In this document: piece after piece, positions 1 to 8,079 of the stretch | Position numbering within the stretch: position 1 is the first letter of the stretch | Layout: the number at the start of each line of letters is the position of its first letter | From: Hyphomicrobiales bacterium | Lineage (GTDB): Bacteria; Pseudomonadota; Alphaproteobacteria; Rhizobiales; Xanthobacteraceae | Direction of reading: 5' to 3' | DNA length: 53,708 nt | Assembly: GCA_021730985.1 (NCBI GenBank) | Contig: JAKFYI010000040.1 | Location: forward strand, 1 to 53,708 | The notes under the pieces: model-generated | Databases searched by the model: none | What the model was told of the DNA's origin: nothing | What the model saw: only the letters and a program-made list of their open reading frames with translations | Translations under genes and position numbers: made by a program

Positions 1-704
1 TGATAGATCGTGCCGTCCGACATCATGATCATGCCGGCGGTGGCGTCGATGCCCTGGTAGAGCGGGCCCAGCACCTTGTCGACCGAGCGCGCGTAGCATT
101 CGACCGGCGTCTTCTTCTCCAGGTACCACATGCACATGTCGAGTGCGTGGGTGCCGGAGATCACCATCGGCGAGATGGTCGAGGGATCGTCGGTGCGTTT
201 GTAGTTGTCGATCGCGACCAGGCGGTTCATGAACGCGCGCGAGGTGACCAGCGTGACGTCGCCGAGCGCGCCGGTGCGGACCTTTTCCTTGCCGGAAAGC
301 CATTTGCGGCGGAACCGCTGGGTATAGCCCACCACGGCGTCGACCTTGGCGTCCTTGATGGCCTTCAGGACGCGCGCCGATTCCGCGAGGTTGGTCGCGA
401 GCGGCTTCTCGATCAGCAGCGGAATGCCGCGCTCCACCGCGACCATGATCGGATCGACGTGTAGATGCTCGTCGGTCGCGATGATGGCGCAGGTCACCTC
501 GGGGCGCTTGAGCAGTTCGACGTGGCTGTTGGTGACGAAGTCGGCTTCGATTTTGGGCGCGACTTCGCCCGCGCGGTTGGGGTTCTTCTCCGCGAGACCG
601 ATCCATTTCACCGCCGGATGGCGGTTCGCGACCTCGCCGCGGAACAGCCCGACGCGGCCGCCGCCGATGATCGCGAGTCCGATGTCTTTCGCCTGGTTTC
701 TCAT
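1..704 (-). CDS. Gfo/Idh/MocA family oxidoreductase, C-terminus cut by window edge
   Basis: Predicted NAD(P)-dependent dehydrogenase acting on a sugar, inositol or similar polyol. The frame opens at the ATG at 704 and runs off the left edge (about 234 codons visible). The start MRNQAKDIGLAIIGGGRVG gives a Rossmann GxGxxG-like loop, and the EKPLA motif (the family lysine-proline element) follows near residue 95. The ATG overlaps the stop of the next upstream gene by four bases (ATGA), so the two dehydrogenases are probably translationally coupled and may act on related substrates. The substrate cannot be told from sequence. Confidence 0.9.
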   Translation of the reverse strand, partial: MRNQAKDIGLAIIGGGRVGLFRGEVANRHPAVKWIGLAEKNPNRAGEVAPKIEADFVTNSHVELLKRPEVTCAIIATDEHLHVDPIMVAVERGIPLLIEKPLATNLAESARVLKAIKDAKVDAVVGYTQRFRRKWLSGKEKVRTGALGDVTLVTSRAFMNRLVAIDNYKRTDDPSTISPMVISGTHALDMCMWYLEKKTPVECYARSVDKVLGPLYQGIDATAGMIMMSDGTIY

Positions 705-1804
705 GCTTTGGCCGCCACGTTGTCGCCGGTGCGAAACTTCGCCTTGAAATCCGCCACCGCTGCGATCGTCTCGTTGGTCAGCGGCAGGTCGATGGGCTCG
801 TTGCGATCCGCCGAAAGGTCGGCGGCGGTGTAGGCCTCCATCACGGCGCGTGCGCTGTCAGGCGTGACCATCACCGCAGTGTTGCGAATGCAAGCCTCGA
901 GGAAGTGCAGGGTCTCGGGGCCCATGCCGCCGGCATAGACCTCGCCGACTTGCTCGCCCGGCATGGTGGACATCGGAAACTGCTGGCCGCCTGAAATGGT
1001 GTTCAGCCAGTGGTCGCGCGCCGTGTCGTCCAGGATCAGTGCGCCATCGGTCCCGGTGATCTCCATCCAGGTCGAGCAGTAGTTCGGGTAGCTCGGCGGT
1101 AGGTTCCAGCCGCCGCCGATCATCACCACCACGCCGTTGTCCATGGTGACGGTCGTGAACATGATGTCGTGGCTGCCGTTGATCGGCTGCATGAAGCCGA
1201 ACGCGCCCTGCGAATAGACCCGCACCGGCTTCGCGGGCTCCAGCAGCCAGAACACGAAGTCGAGGTCGTGGGTGGATTCCATCACCACCGGCGACAGCCG
1301 CACCCGCTTGCCGATCTTGGTGCCAAGCGTGCGCGTAATGTGGCGGCTGACGAGAACGGAAACCACTTTGCCGAGCGTGCCGTCGGCGATCTTCTTTTTG
1401 GCGTAGGCGACCTTCGGGTTGAACCGCTGCGAGTACCCGATGGTGAACTTCAGATTGCCGCGCTTGGCGAGCATGATCAGCTCGTCGGCCTCCCACAGTT
1501 CCAGCGAGATCGGCTTCTCCAGCAGGACGTTCTTGCCGGCGCGCAGGCAGTCGCGCGCGATCGGATAGTGGTTGGTTTCCGGCGTCGTCGAAATGTAGAC
1601 GACCGAAATATTGTCGTTCTTGACGATGTCCTGGTAGTCGAGCGTCGCGGTGGCGGGCTTGGTCAGCGCCTTCACTTCGGCGAGCCGATCCGGCCTGATT
1701 TCGCAGATGTGCAGCTTGTCGCACAATGCGGAGCGCGACAGCGTCTCGGCCCGGATTCCGCCGCACCAGCCGGTGCCGATCACAGCCGCTTCGACGTTTT
1801 TCAC
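701..1804 (-). CDS. Gfo/Idh/MocA family oxidoreductase
   Basis: Complete 367-residue dehydrogenase of the Gfo/Idh/MocA fold. It begins VKNVEAAVIGTGWCGG, with the GxGxxG dinucleotide loop close to the N-terminus, and carries the EKPIS motif that places the catalytic lysine. I chose the GTG at 1804 because AAGGGA lies about six bases upstream and the Rossmann strand starts immediately. A longer in-frame extension to 1906 runs into a palindromic repeat and lacks family similarity. Its stop overlaps the start of the downstream paralogue. Substrate unknown; its neighbours (CoA-transferase-like genes) suggest a catabolic operon. Confidence 0.9.
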   Translation of the reverse strand: MKNVEAAVIGTGWCGGIRAETLSRSALCDKLHICEIRPDRLAEVKALTKPATATLDYQDIVKNDNISVVYISTTPETNHYPIARDCLRAGKNVLLEKPISLELWEADELIMLAKRGNLKFTIGYSQRFNPKVAYAKKKIADGTLGKVVSVLVSRHITRTLGTKIGKRVRLSPVVMESTHDLDFVFWLLEPAKPVRVYSQGAFGFMQPINGSHDIMFTTVTMDNGVVVMIGGGWNLPPSYPNYCSTWMEITGTDGALILDDTARDHWLNTISGGQQFPMSTMPGEQVGEVYAGGMGPETLHFLEACIRNTAVMVTPDSARAVMEAYTAADLSADRNEPIDLPLTNETIAAVADFKAKFRTGDNVAAKA

Positions 1805-1901
1805 GAGGTTCCCTTGGTGTTTTCTTGATGTTGGGTGGGCGCGGGCCCGCAACAAACCATGGCGGGCAGGGGTGTGCAATCCTTTGGGACAGAGCTTTCT
1901 T

Positions 1902-1930
1902 TTCACCTCTCCCCGCTGGGGAGAGGTGAA
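1902..1930. repeat. Perfect inverted repeat, 13-bp arms
   Basis: The arms TTCACCTCTCCCC (1902-1914) and GGGGAGAGGTGAA (1918-1930) flank a GCT loop between two minus-strand genes. It has no T-tract like a classical terminator. It resembles the short palindromes scattered through Bradyrhizobium-like genomes. Confidence 0.75.
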
Positions 1931-1939
1931 GGAGAGAGT

Positions 1940-2695
1940 TCAGCGCCCAGTCCCAAACACTTTCCCCGCGAACTGCGGGTAGACCTCGGCCAGCTCCGGG
2001 GCGACTGTCTCGCGCAACAGGCGGAGCGTCTCCGGCGGCGGCGCCGGCGTGACCGGCACGTCGGGTGGCCGGTCGAATTCGAAGCCGGTATTGACGATCA
2101 CCTCGGCCAGCGTGTGGCCGGGGTGCACGCTTTCCAGCTTGAAGCGCCGCCGCGCCGGATCGAACGAGAACAGGCAGCGGTTGGTGATGAGCGCGATCGG
2201 CCCGCCGGTGCGATAGACGTTGTCGGCGCTGGCGCCCGGCGCGCTGATGAACGACACCTTGGGCACCAGCGTGCGCTTGGAGTGCTCGGTGCGGAACAGG
2301 ATCACTTTTGGCACGACGAAATAGAGATAGGCCGAGCCGAACGAGCCGGGGAACCGCGCCGTCGGCTTGTCGTAGTCGCCGACGCTCACCAGGTTGACGT
2401 TCCCCTCGCCGTCGATCTCGCCGCCGGATAGGAAGAACACGTCGATGCGGCCCTGGCCCGCGCAGTCGAACAGCTCACGGCCGCCGTCGGTCCAGAATGT
2501 GTGCTTCGGGCTGCCGAGCAGGGAAACGTAAGGCCGTCCGTTGCCGCGCGCGCGCGCGAGCAGAGACGCCGCCGCCGGGATCGGCGAGGCGTTGCCGACC
2601 GCGGCGTGGCGCGCATCGCCGATCAGGTCGGCGACCACGGAGATGAGAAGCTCCTCGGTGCGGAATTCTTTTTGGTTTGGCGAGGTGGTGGCCAC
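1940..2695 (-). CDS. CoA-transferase family I, subunit B (IpdB/GctB-like)
   Basis: 251 residues, the usual size of the beta subunit of two-subunit family I CoA-transferases such as glutaconate CoA-transferase or the ring-opening hydrolase IpdAB. The core DVFFLSGGEIDGEGNVNLVSVGD (residues about 84-106) matches the conserved Gly- and Asn-rich loop of the GctB/IpdB branch. The S-E-N-G active-site signature of true 3-oxoacid CoA-transferases is not seen. It probably pairs with the subunit A gene upstream on the same strand (about 150 bp away, separated by repeats). The reaction, CoA transfer or hydrolytic ring opening, is undetermined. Confidence 0.85.
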   Translation of the reverse strand: MATTSPNQKEFRTEELLISVVADLIGDARHAAVGNASPIPAAASLLARARGNGRPYVSLLGSPKHTFWTDGGRELFDCAGQGRIDVFFLSGGEIDGEGNVNLVSVGDYDKPTARFPGSFGSAYLYFVVPKVILFRTEHSKRTLVPKVSFISAPGASADNVYRTGGPIALITNRCLFSFDPARRRFKLESVHPGHTLAEVIVNTGFEFDRPPDVPVTPAPPPETLRLLRETVAPELAEVYPQFAGKVFGTGR

Positions 2696-2700
2696 GAGCT

Positions 2701-2822
2701 ACCTCCCCCCTTGCGGGGGAGGTCGGCGAGCGTAGCGAGCCGGGAGGGGGGTGAGCTGCGAGTTCTGCGCTTGCCGTTTACCCCCCACCCTGACCCTCCC
2801 CCGCAAGGGGGGAGGGAACGGT
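2701..2822. repeat. Tandem palindromic intergenic repeats (REP-like)
   Basis: Two C/G-rich hairpins fill the gap between the CoA-transferase-like genes. One is built on CCTCCCCC/GGGGGAGG near 2702-2722, followed by a GGCGAGCGTAGCGAGCC palindrome. The other is CCTCCCCC-GCAA-GGGGGGAGG near 2794-2816. This is the style of interspersed palindrome common in Hyphomicrobiales. It may stabilise or attenuate the polycistronic message. Confidence 0.7.
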
Positions 2823-2846
2823 GAGAGCAAGCGCGTCGTGAGAAGA

Positions 2847-3665
2847 TTATGCCGCCTTTTTCTCATAGACATGCTGCTCAAGATATTGTGCGAACCCTTC
2901 CTCGGTCGCGGCCAGCTTGGCGTATTCCGCGAGATGCTTGCCGTCCCACGCGTAGTGTTCCGGCAGCGGCAGCGGCCAGGCGCCGCGCTCGGCCACGGCA
3001 ACGGCCTCGACATAGAAGCCGGGCAGGGTTCCCGCGGCGAGCTCGCGGTCTTCCAGCAAGTTGCCGTCGTGGATTTTCTCAACCGTCACCACGGTCTTCG
3101 CGGCGGCGTGCGCCATGGTGATGAGCTCCCGCTGGCGGCCGATCCAGACGTTGCCGTGGCGGTCGGCCATCGGCGCGTGAAATAGCGCGACGTCGGGAGC
3201 AATGGCGGGCAGCAGAACGATCGGGTCGTCGCCGTCGAACGGATTGTCGATGATCTTCCAGTCCGGCCGGTGCGCCAGCACGTCGGAGCCGATCAGGCCG
3301 CGCAGCGGCATGAACGGCACGCCTTTTTCTGCGGCCTGGAAGGCGGCGTGCAGCGCCGGGCAGGTGGCGTCTTTCATCGTGAAGGTGCCGGCCAGCACTG
3401 CGGCTGTAAAGCGCGGCGCCAGGCCGAATTCGCCGAGGCTTACCGCGGAGGTCTCCAGGCTCTCGACACAGCCCGCGCCGATCAGCAGATCGGCCTGCAG
3501 GCTCGACGTCGGCAGCGCCACCAGGTTGAGGCGCTTCACGCCGCGCCGGATCAGCGCGCGGGTGGCTGCCATGGCGACGCCGGTGCTCTCGCGCGGGATC
3601 GCCAGCACGCAGCCGTCGCCGATGGGGGCGAGGGCTTCGTCGAGCGTGCGGATCACCTGCGGCAT
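2847..3665 (-). CDS. CoA-transferase family I, subunit A (IpdA/GctA-like)
   Basis: 272 residues starting MPQVIRTLDEALAPIGDGCVLAIPRES, the glycine-containing N-terminal loop of family I CoA-transferase alpha subunits (GctA, IpdA, PcaI relatives). GAGCVESLETSAVSLGEFG (about residues 63-81) corresponds to the substrate-proximal segment of that branch, and PIVLLPAIAPDVALFHAP (about 147-164) is the conserved core preceding NVWIG. It is the upstream member of the two-subunit enzyme. With the two Gfo/Idh dehydrogenases it would form a catabolic operon transcribed leftward from about 3.67 kb. The physiological substrate is unknown. Confidence 0.85.
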   Translation of the reverse strand: MPQVIRTLDEALAPIGDGCVLAIPRESTGVAMAATRALIRRGVKRLNLVALPTSSLQADLLIGAGCVESLETSAVSLGEFGLAPRFTAAVLAGTFTMKDATCPALHAAFQAAEKGVPFMPLRGLIGSDVLAHRPDWKIIDNPFDGDDPIVLLPAIAPDVALFHAPMADRHGNVWIGRQRELITMAHAAAKTVVTVEKIHDGNLLEDRELAAGTLPGFYVEAVAVAERGAWPLPLPEHYAWDGKHLAEYAKLAATEEGFAQYLEQHVYEKKAA

Positions 3666-3687
3666 GAAGCGATCCTATGGGTGGGAC

Positions 3688-3712
3688 GCCGTTGCGCCAA
3701 GTGGGCAACGGC
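3688..3712. promoter_or_regulatory. Inverted repeat in divergent promoter region
   Basis: GCCGTTGC and GCAACGGC, perfect 8-bp arms with a 9-nt spacer, lie in the 95-bp gap between the divergent CoA-transferase A gene and the metF-like gene. The position fits an operator serving both promoters. A simple repeat hairpin is the alternative. Confidence 0.4.
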
Positions 3713-3760
3713 GAGCGACCCACCGCTTGAATCGGGGCAGGAATTGGAGAACAAACGTGC

Positions 3761-4666
3761 GTGTCAAACTCCACCCTCAAAGACAAGCTCGCCGCCCGGC
3801 GCTTCGTCGTCACGGCTGAGATCACCCCGCCCGCCTCGTTCGATGCCGCCGATCTGATGGCCAAGGCGATGCCGCTCAAGGGTCTCGCCGACGCCGTCAA
3901 CGTCACCGATGGGGCGGGGGCTCGCGCTCATCTCGGCGCGGTCACCGCGGCGGGTCTGCTGCTGCAGAGCGGCATCGAGCCGATCCTTCAGTTCGCCTGC
4001 CGCGACCGCAACCGCATCGCTCTGCAGAGCGACCTGATGGCTGCGGCTGCCCTCGGCATCCGCAACATGCTGATGCTCAAGGGCGACGATCCCAAGCAAG
4101 GCGACCAGCCCGACGCCAAGCCGGTGTTCGATCTCGACACCGTCGGCCTGACGCAGCTTGCCGTTCACATGCGCGACAAGAATGAGCTGCCGCACGGCCG
4201 CAAGCTGGGCGGCGCCGCGGCGTTCTTCATCGGCGCGGCCGACATGCCGATCGACCCGCCGGCCGGCTGGGAGCCGAAAAGCCTGAAGGCGAAAATCGCT
4301 GCCGGCTGCGAGTTCGCGCAGACCCAGTTCTGCATGGATGTCGCGGTGCTGCGCCGCTACATGGCGAGGCTTGCCGAGCAGGGCGTCAAACTGCCGATGC
4401 TGATCGGCATCTCGCCGCTGCGCTCCACCAAGTCGGCGCGCTGGATGCGCGAGAAGCTGTTCGGCACCATCATTCCCGACGCGCTTGTGGAGCGGCTGGA
4501 GCAGGCCGCCGATCCGGCCGCCGAAGGCCGGCGCATCTGCGTCGATCTGATGCGCGAGATGGCCACGATTCCCGGCGTTGCCGGCGTTCACATTATGGCG
4601 CCGGGCAACGAGGCAGCGGTGGCGGATGTAATCCGCGAAGCGGGCGCGATCAAACGTTCGGCATAG
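3761..4666 (+). CDS. Methylenetetrahydrofolate reductase family flavoprotein
   Basis: 301-residue TIM-barrel protein of the MetF family, which interconverts 5,10-methylene- and 5-methyl-tetrahydrofolate using FAD. The N-terminus FVVTAEITPPASFD carries the family glutamate strand (TAEITPP), followed by DAVNVTDGAGARAHLG and the LMLKGDDP segment expected around the flavin site. Length fits bacterial MetF (about 300). The GTG at 3761 is preceded by GGAGA at about 12-nt distance, so the start is not certain. It diverges from the CoA-transferase operon. It may be an accessory one-carbon enzyme; a MetE-like methyltransferase lies at 17.9 kb. Confidence 0.85.
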   Translation: MSNSTLKDKLAARRFVVTAEITPPASFDAADLMAKAMPLKGLADAVNVTDGAGARAHLGAVTAAGLLLQSGIEPILQFACRDRNRIALQSDLMAAAALGIRNMLMLKGDDPKQGDQPDAKPVFDLDTVGLTQLAVHMRDKNELPHGRKLGGAAAFFIGAADMPIDPPAGWEPKSLKAKIAAGCEFAQTQFCMDVAVLRRYMARLAEQGVKLPMLIGISPLRSTKSARWMREKLFGTIIPDALVERLEQAADPAAEGRRICVDLMREMATIPGVAGVHIMAPGNEAAVADVIREAGAIKRSA

Positions 4667-4732
4667 TAGATTGTCTTCGCGGGCATGACACCCGGAGGAT
4701 GACGCCAACGGCTTGGTCCGGCCAAGCCTCGC

Positions 4733-7015
4733 CTACGCCAGCGCGCCCTTCACCCGGTCAGGCGAGAACGGCACGCGCCGCATCCGCACGCCGGTCGCAT
4801 CGAAAACCGCGTTGGCGATCGCGGCGGCCACCGGCCGGATCGACGGCTCGCCTGCGCCGGTTGCCGGCCGGTCGGGCCGGTTGATGTAGACGCAGTCGAT
4901 GGTCTGCGGCGCCTCGGTAATGTCGAGGATCGGATAGGTCAGCCAGTCCACGCTGGTGACGCTCTTGTTGTCGAACTTCACCTCTTCCCACAGCGTGCGG
5001 CTGATGCCCTGGATGATGTTGCCCTCGATGGTGTGCTGGAGCCCGTCGGGGTTGACGATCAGGCCGCAGTCGTGCGCCACGGTGAATTTGCGCGCCCAGA
5101 TTTTCCCCGAACGGCGGTCCACATCGACCTCCGCGACGATAGCGCAGGTGGTGCCGTTGCGCTGCGAGTAGGCAATGCCGCGCCCCGACACGGTGTTGCC
5201 GCTCTGCTTCTGCGGCGAGATGCGGGTTTGCCAGCCGGCCTTCTCGGCCGCCGCCTTGATGACGGCGATGTCGCGCGGATCCTTCAGGTAGCGGATGCGG
5301 AATTCGACCGGGTCGGCGCCGATCGCATGCGCCACCTCATCCATAAAGGACTCGGATGCGAAATGGATCTGCGGCCCGACCGGATCGCGCAGGTGCGCGC
5401 CGCGCAGCGGCGAGCCCCGCTCCAGGAATTGCGCGATGGTCTCCCACGCGGTCCGCTTGTTGTCGAACAGGTAGGATTCCGCCGGGACGCCGAAGTTGTC
5501 GTTGACCTTGAGCGCCGCACCGCGGAAATGCCCCGCCAGCGTGTCCTCCGGCCGCGAGCCGTTGGTCTGCACGTCGATGCGCGAGAATCCCTTGCTGAGG
5601 AAATCGTAGGCGACGACCTTGTTCGATGCATCGAGCGCGGCGCGGGCCTTGTGGATCGAGGCCGGTCCCTTCGGGTCCCAGCCGGTGCCTTGCTCGCGTG
5701 TGTACTGCAGCCGCACCGGCTTGCCGGTCAGCTTCGCCAGCACTGCGGCGTCATGCGCGCAGTCGTCGGCGTCGTTGCGGCCGTAGGAGCCGGGGCCGAC
5801 CACCCAGATGCCGTCGACGTTCGCCGGCAGCACGTCGAGCGTGCGGGCGAGGCCGTCGCGGACGAAGTGCGGCTTTTGCGAGCCGGTGTGGCAGGTGACG
5901 CGGCCGTCTTTGATCTCGACAACCGCACAGGCCGGACCCATGCAGGCGTGCGACTGGAACGGCCACTCGTATTCCGCCTCGATCACGCGCGCCGCGGTCT
6001 TGAACGCCTCGGTGACGTTGCCGACCGGCTTCTCGTCCACCGCCTTGCGCACCGGCGCCTTGCGGATGTGGTCGTACAACGCGTCCTGCGACGGGAATGG
6101 CGGCTTGGCGTCGGACCATTGCACCTTCAGCGCGCTATGGGCTTTCACCGCGTCCCATTCCTTGTCGGCGACGACGGCCAGGAAGTCGCCCTCGCGCACC
6201 ACGCGAGCGCCGGGAATGTTCCTGATCGAGCCCTCGTCGATCGAGACCGGCGTCGCGCCCGCGACCGGCGGACGGATCATGCGGGCGTGCACCATCCCCG
6301 GCACCTTCACGTCGGTGACGAACGGCTCCTGGCAGAACACCTTGGGCGCGATGTCGGAGCGTTTGATCGGCTGTCCGACGATCTTGTAGTCCTTGACGTC
6401 CTTCGGCTTGGCTTTGCCGGGCGCGTAGAGGGCGTTGCCGATCTGCTTGTTCCAATCGAGCTGGACGTTGAAGTATCGCCCGCCGATCAGCTCGGCATAG
6501 CTCGCCTTCTTGGATGCATCGGACTTCGCATGCACCACCCCGTCGGCGACGGTGAGCTGATCGGCCGGCAGCGCAAGTTTCTCCGCCGCCATATCGAGCA
6601 GCACGCGGCGCGCCTCGGCCGCTGCGACCCGCATCTGCCGGCCGCCGGTCTGGATGCCGGTCGAGCCTGATGCGCCGCCCTGGTTCACGCTGGTGCGGGT
6701 GTCGGCCATGAACACGGTGACGGCCTTGAACGGCACGTCGAGTTCCTCCGCCACGATCTGGCCGATCGAGACGTAGAGGCCCTGACCCATGTCCATCTTG
6801 CCGAAGAACGCCGAAACCGCGCCGTCCGAGCCGACCGCGATGTAGGAGGAGAGCTGCTCGGGCACGAGCGGCGGCTTGGCGCCTTGCGCATAGGCCGAGC
6901 GCACGCCGAGTACGGTGTTGAGCGAAATCGGAGCGCCGACCGAGACGACGACGGCGCCGCCGCCCATCAGCACGGCGCGGCGGGATAGGGATTGGGGTTT
7001 CTGATGCGTTGTCAT
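4733..7015 (-). CDS. Molybdenum hydroxylase large subunit (IorB/xanthine dehydrogenase family), Tat-exported
   Basis: 760-residue molybdopterin-binding subunit of the isoquinoline 1-oxidoreductase / aldehyde dehydrogenase type. The ATG at 7015 has GGGAGA about five bases upstream and exposes a twin-arginine signal (SRRAVLMGGG) ending near AYAQG, so the enzyme is probably periplasmic. The C-terminal TGAGEPSIRPVAAAIANAV includes the GAGE glutamate expected to be the catalytic base at the Mo centre. The [2Fe-2S] subunit gene is immediately upstream. No FAD (CoxM-like) subunit gene is nearby, which matches the IorAB subgroup that passes electrons to cytochromes. Substrate unknown (N-heterocycle or aldehyde). 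Confidence 0.92.
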   Translation of the reverse strand: MTTHQKPQSLSRRAVLMGGGAVVVSVGAPISLNTVLGVRSAYAQGAKPPLVPEQLSSYIAVGSDGAVSAFFGKMDMGQGLYVSIGQIVAEELDVPFKAVTVFMADTRTSVNQGGASGSTGIQTGGRQMRVAAAEARRVLLDMAAEKLALPADQLTVADGVVHAKSDASKKASYAELIGGRYFNVQLDWNKQIGNALYAPGKAKPKDVKDYKIVGQPIKRSDIAPKVFCQEPFVTDVKVPGMVHARMIRPPVAGATPVSIDEGSIRNIPGARVVREGDFLAVVADKEWDAVKAHSALKVQWSDAKPPFPSQDALYDHIRKAPVRKAVDEKPVGNVTEAFKTAARVIEAEYEWPFQSHACMGPACAVVEIKDGRVTCHTGSQKPHFVRDGLARTLDVLPANVDGIWVVGPGSYGRNDADDCAHDAAVLAKLTGKPVRLQYTREQGTGWDPKGPASIHKARAALDASNKVVAYDFLSKGFSRIDVQTNGSRPEDTLAGHFRGAALKVNDNFGVPAESYLFDNKRTAWETIAQFLERGSPLRGAHLRDPVGPQIHFASESFMDEVAHAIGADPVEFRIRYLKDPRDIAVIKAAAEKAGWQTRISPQKQSGNTVSGRGIAYSQRNGTTCAIVAEVDVDRRSGKIWARKFTVAHDCGLIVNPDGLQHTIEGNIIQGISRTLWEEVKFDNKSVTSVDWLTYPILDITEAPQTIDCVYINRPDRPATGAGEPSIRPVAAAIANAVFDATGVRMRRVPFSPDRVKGALA

Positions 7016-7036
7016 GTGCGTCTCCCTTTCACGATT

Positions 7037-7085
7037 GCGCATGTTCTTTTCGGAAAACCGGTGTCCACTTTTCCGGAACATGCGC
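7037..7085. repeat. 49-bp inverted repeat between molybdenum hydroxylase subunit genes
   Basis: GCGCATGTTC (7037-7046) and GAACATGCGC (7076-7085) are perfect arms, with inner CGGAAAA/TTTTCCG complementarity around ACCGGTGTCCAC. This closely resembles the abundant Hyphomicrobiales palindrome with core GGAAAAGTGG..ACCGGTTTTCC. It ends on the stop codon of the small subunit gene and fills most of the intercistronic gap. Confidence 0.85.
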
Positions 7086-7549
7086 TACCCCATCATCGTG
7101 GCGGCACGCTTGACCGCGCGCAGGATGTTCATGTGGGTGCCGCAGCGGCACTTGAGCCCTTCGAGCGCGGTCTTGATCTCGGCCTCGGTCGGGTTCTTCT
7201 TGTCGCGCAAGAAGGCCGCCGCGGTCATGATCCAGCCGTTGATGCAGTAGCCGCACTGCGTGACCTGTTCCTCGACGTATGCCGTCTGCAGCGGATGCGG
7301 CTTTTCCGGTGTGCCGAGGCCCGACAGCGTCACCACCTTGGCGTTGCCGATAGAGGACACCGGCGTGATGCAGGAGCGGATCGGCTGGCCGTCCAGGTGA
7401 ACCGTGCAGGCGCCGCATTGCGCCAGCCCGCATCCGAACTGTGGATTGTTCAGCCCGATGTCGTTCTTCAACGCGTAGAGCAGCGGCATGTCCGGATCGG
7501 CATCGACACGGTGCGTCTTGCCGTTCACGTCGAGGGTGAACTGGGCCAT
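7085..7549 (-). CDS. (2Fe-2S)-binding small subunit of molybdenum hydroxylase (IorA-like)
   Basis: 154 residues, the standard size for IorA/CoxS. Plant-type [2Fe-2S] ligands are C40, C45, C48 and C60 (CGLAQCGAC). The second, helical cluster uses C99, C102, C134 and C136 (QCGYC and KCRCG). The ATG at 7549 follows AGGGAGG at good distance; the upstream in-frame extension to 7618 is not supported. It passes electrons from the Mo site of the large subunit to an external acceptor. It has no Tat signal of its own and would be co-exported with the large subunit, as in known IorAB-type enzymes. Confidence 0.92.
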   Translation of the reverse strand: MAQFTLDVNGKTHRVDADPDMPLLYALKNDIGLNNPQFGCGLAQCGACTVHLDGQPIRSCITPVSSIGNAKVVTLSGLGTPEKPHPLQTAYVEEQVTQCGYCINGWIMTAAAFLRDKKNPTEAEIKTALEGLKCRCGTHMNILRAVKRAATMMG

Positions 7550-7660
7550 CGGGGCGACCTCCCTGGGGTCTGATTGGTTTGGAACAAGCCTAATGTAAAG
7601 GCGGGCAGCCGTCATCACCGGGCCAGCCGGGACGAGCGCGATTCATGCCGGTCGGTGGCG

Positions 7661-7990
7661 CTAGATCAGGACCGTTTCGGCGTCGGTTGATGATGGTGCC
7701 GGCTCGATCGCGAGCGGTGCCGGGACTTCGACGGGGGCGGCGGTGTTTGCCCGGCGCACGAATTTCACGCCGACCTCCTGCTCGCGCCGCCACATCACTT
7801 CGCAATCGCGCAGCGCGCCTTTGGCGGACAGCATGAGGGTGAACTTGTCGGGCAGCGCCGCTTTCGCGCCGAGCCGAGCGCCGTTGTTGGAAACATCCAG
7901 CACGACGCAGGGGATGGGCGCCAGGCCGGGCGCCGTCACGGTTGCCGGATATCCGAGTGTCTTGCGTCGTTCTCTACGAACATCAGTCAC
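7661..7990 (-). CDS. PilZ domain protein
   Basis: About 109 residues. The start VTDVRRERRKTLGYPATV carries the RxxxR-type motif and CVVLDVSNNGARLG matches the D-x-S-x-x-G element that PilZ domains use to bind cyclic-di-GMP. RDCEVMWRREQEVGVKFV is the usual closing strand. I prefer the GTG at 7990 (GGAG about nine bases upstream); an ATG at 8074 would add 28 residues without domain similarity. The last 25 residues are a Pro/Ala-rich tail. A short, stand-alone PilZ domain suggests a c-di-GMP receptor, with partner unknown. Confidence 0.82.
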   Translation of the reverse strand: MTDVRRERRKTLGYPATVTAPGLAPIPCVVLDVSNNGARLGAKAALPDKFTLMLSAKGALRDCEVMWRREQEVGVKFVRRANTAAPVEVPAPLAIEPAPSSTDAETVLI

Positions 7991-8079
7991 GGCTGCGCTC
8001 CAGCCCGCACTTTCCAAAGCGGCGATTAAGAATTCGTTATGGGCGTGTCCCAGACGCGCCCAAACAATCGCCACCAGGG

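Noticed and set aside
4677..4700. Repeat fragment after the metF-like gene
   Set aside because: Only a short end piece (CGCGGGCATGAC) of the element at 26740-26862; too short to annotate on its own.
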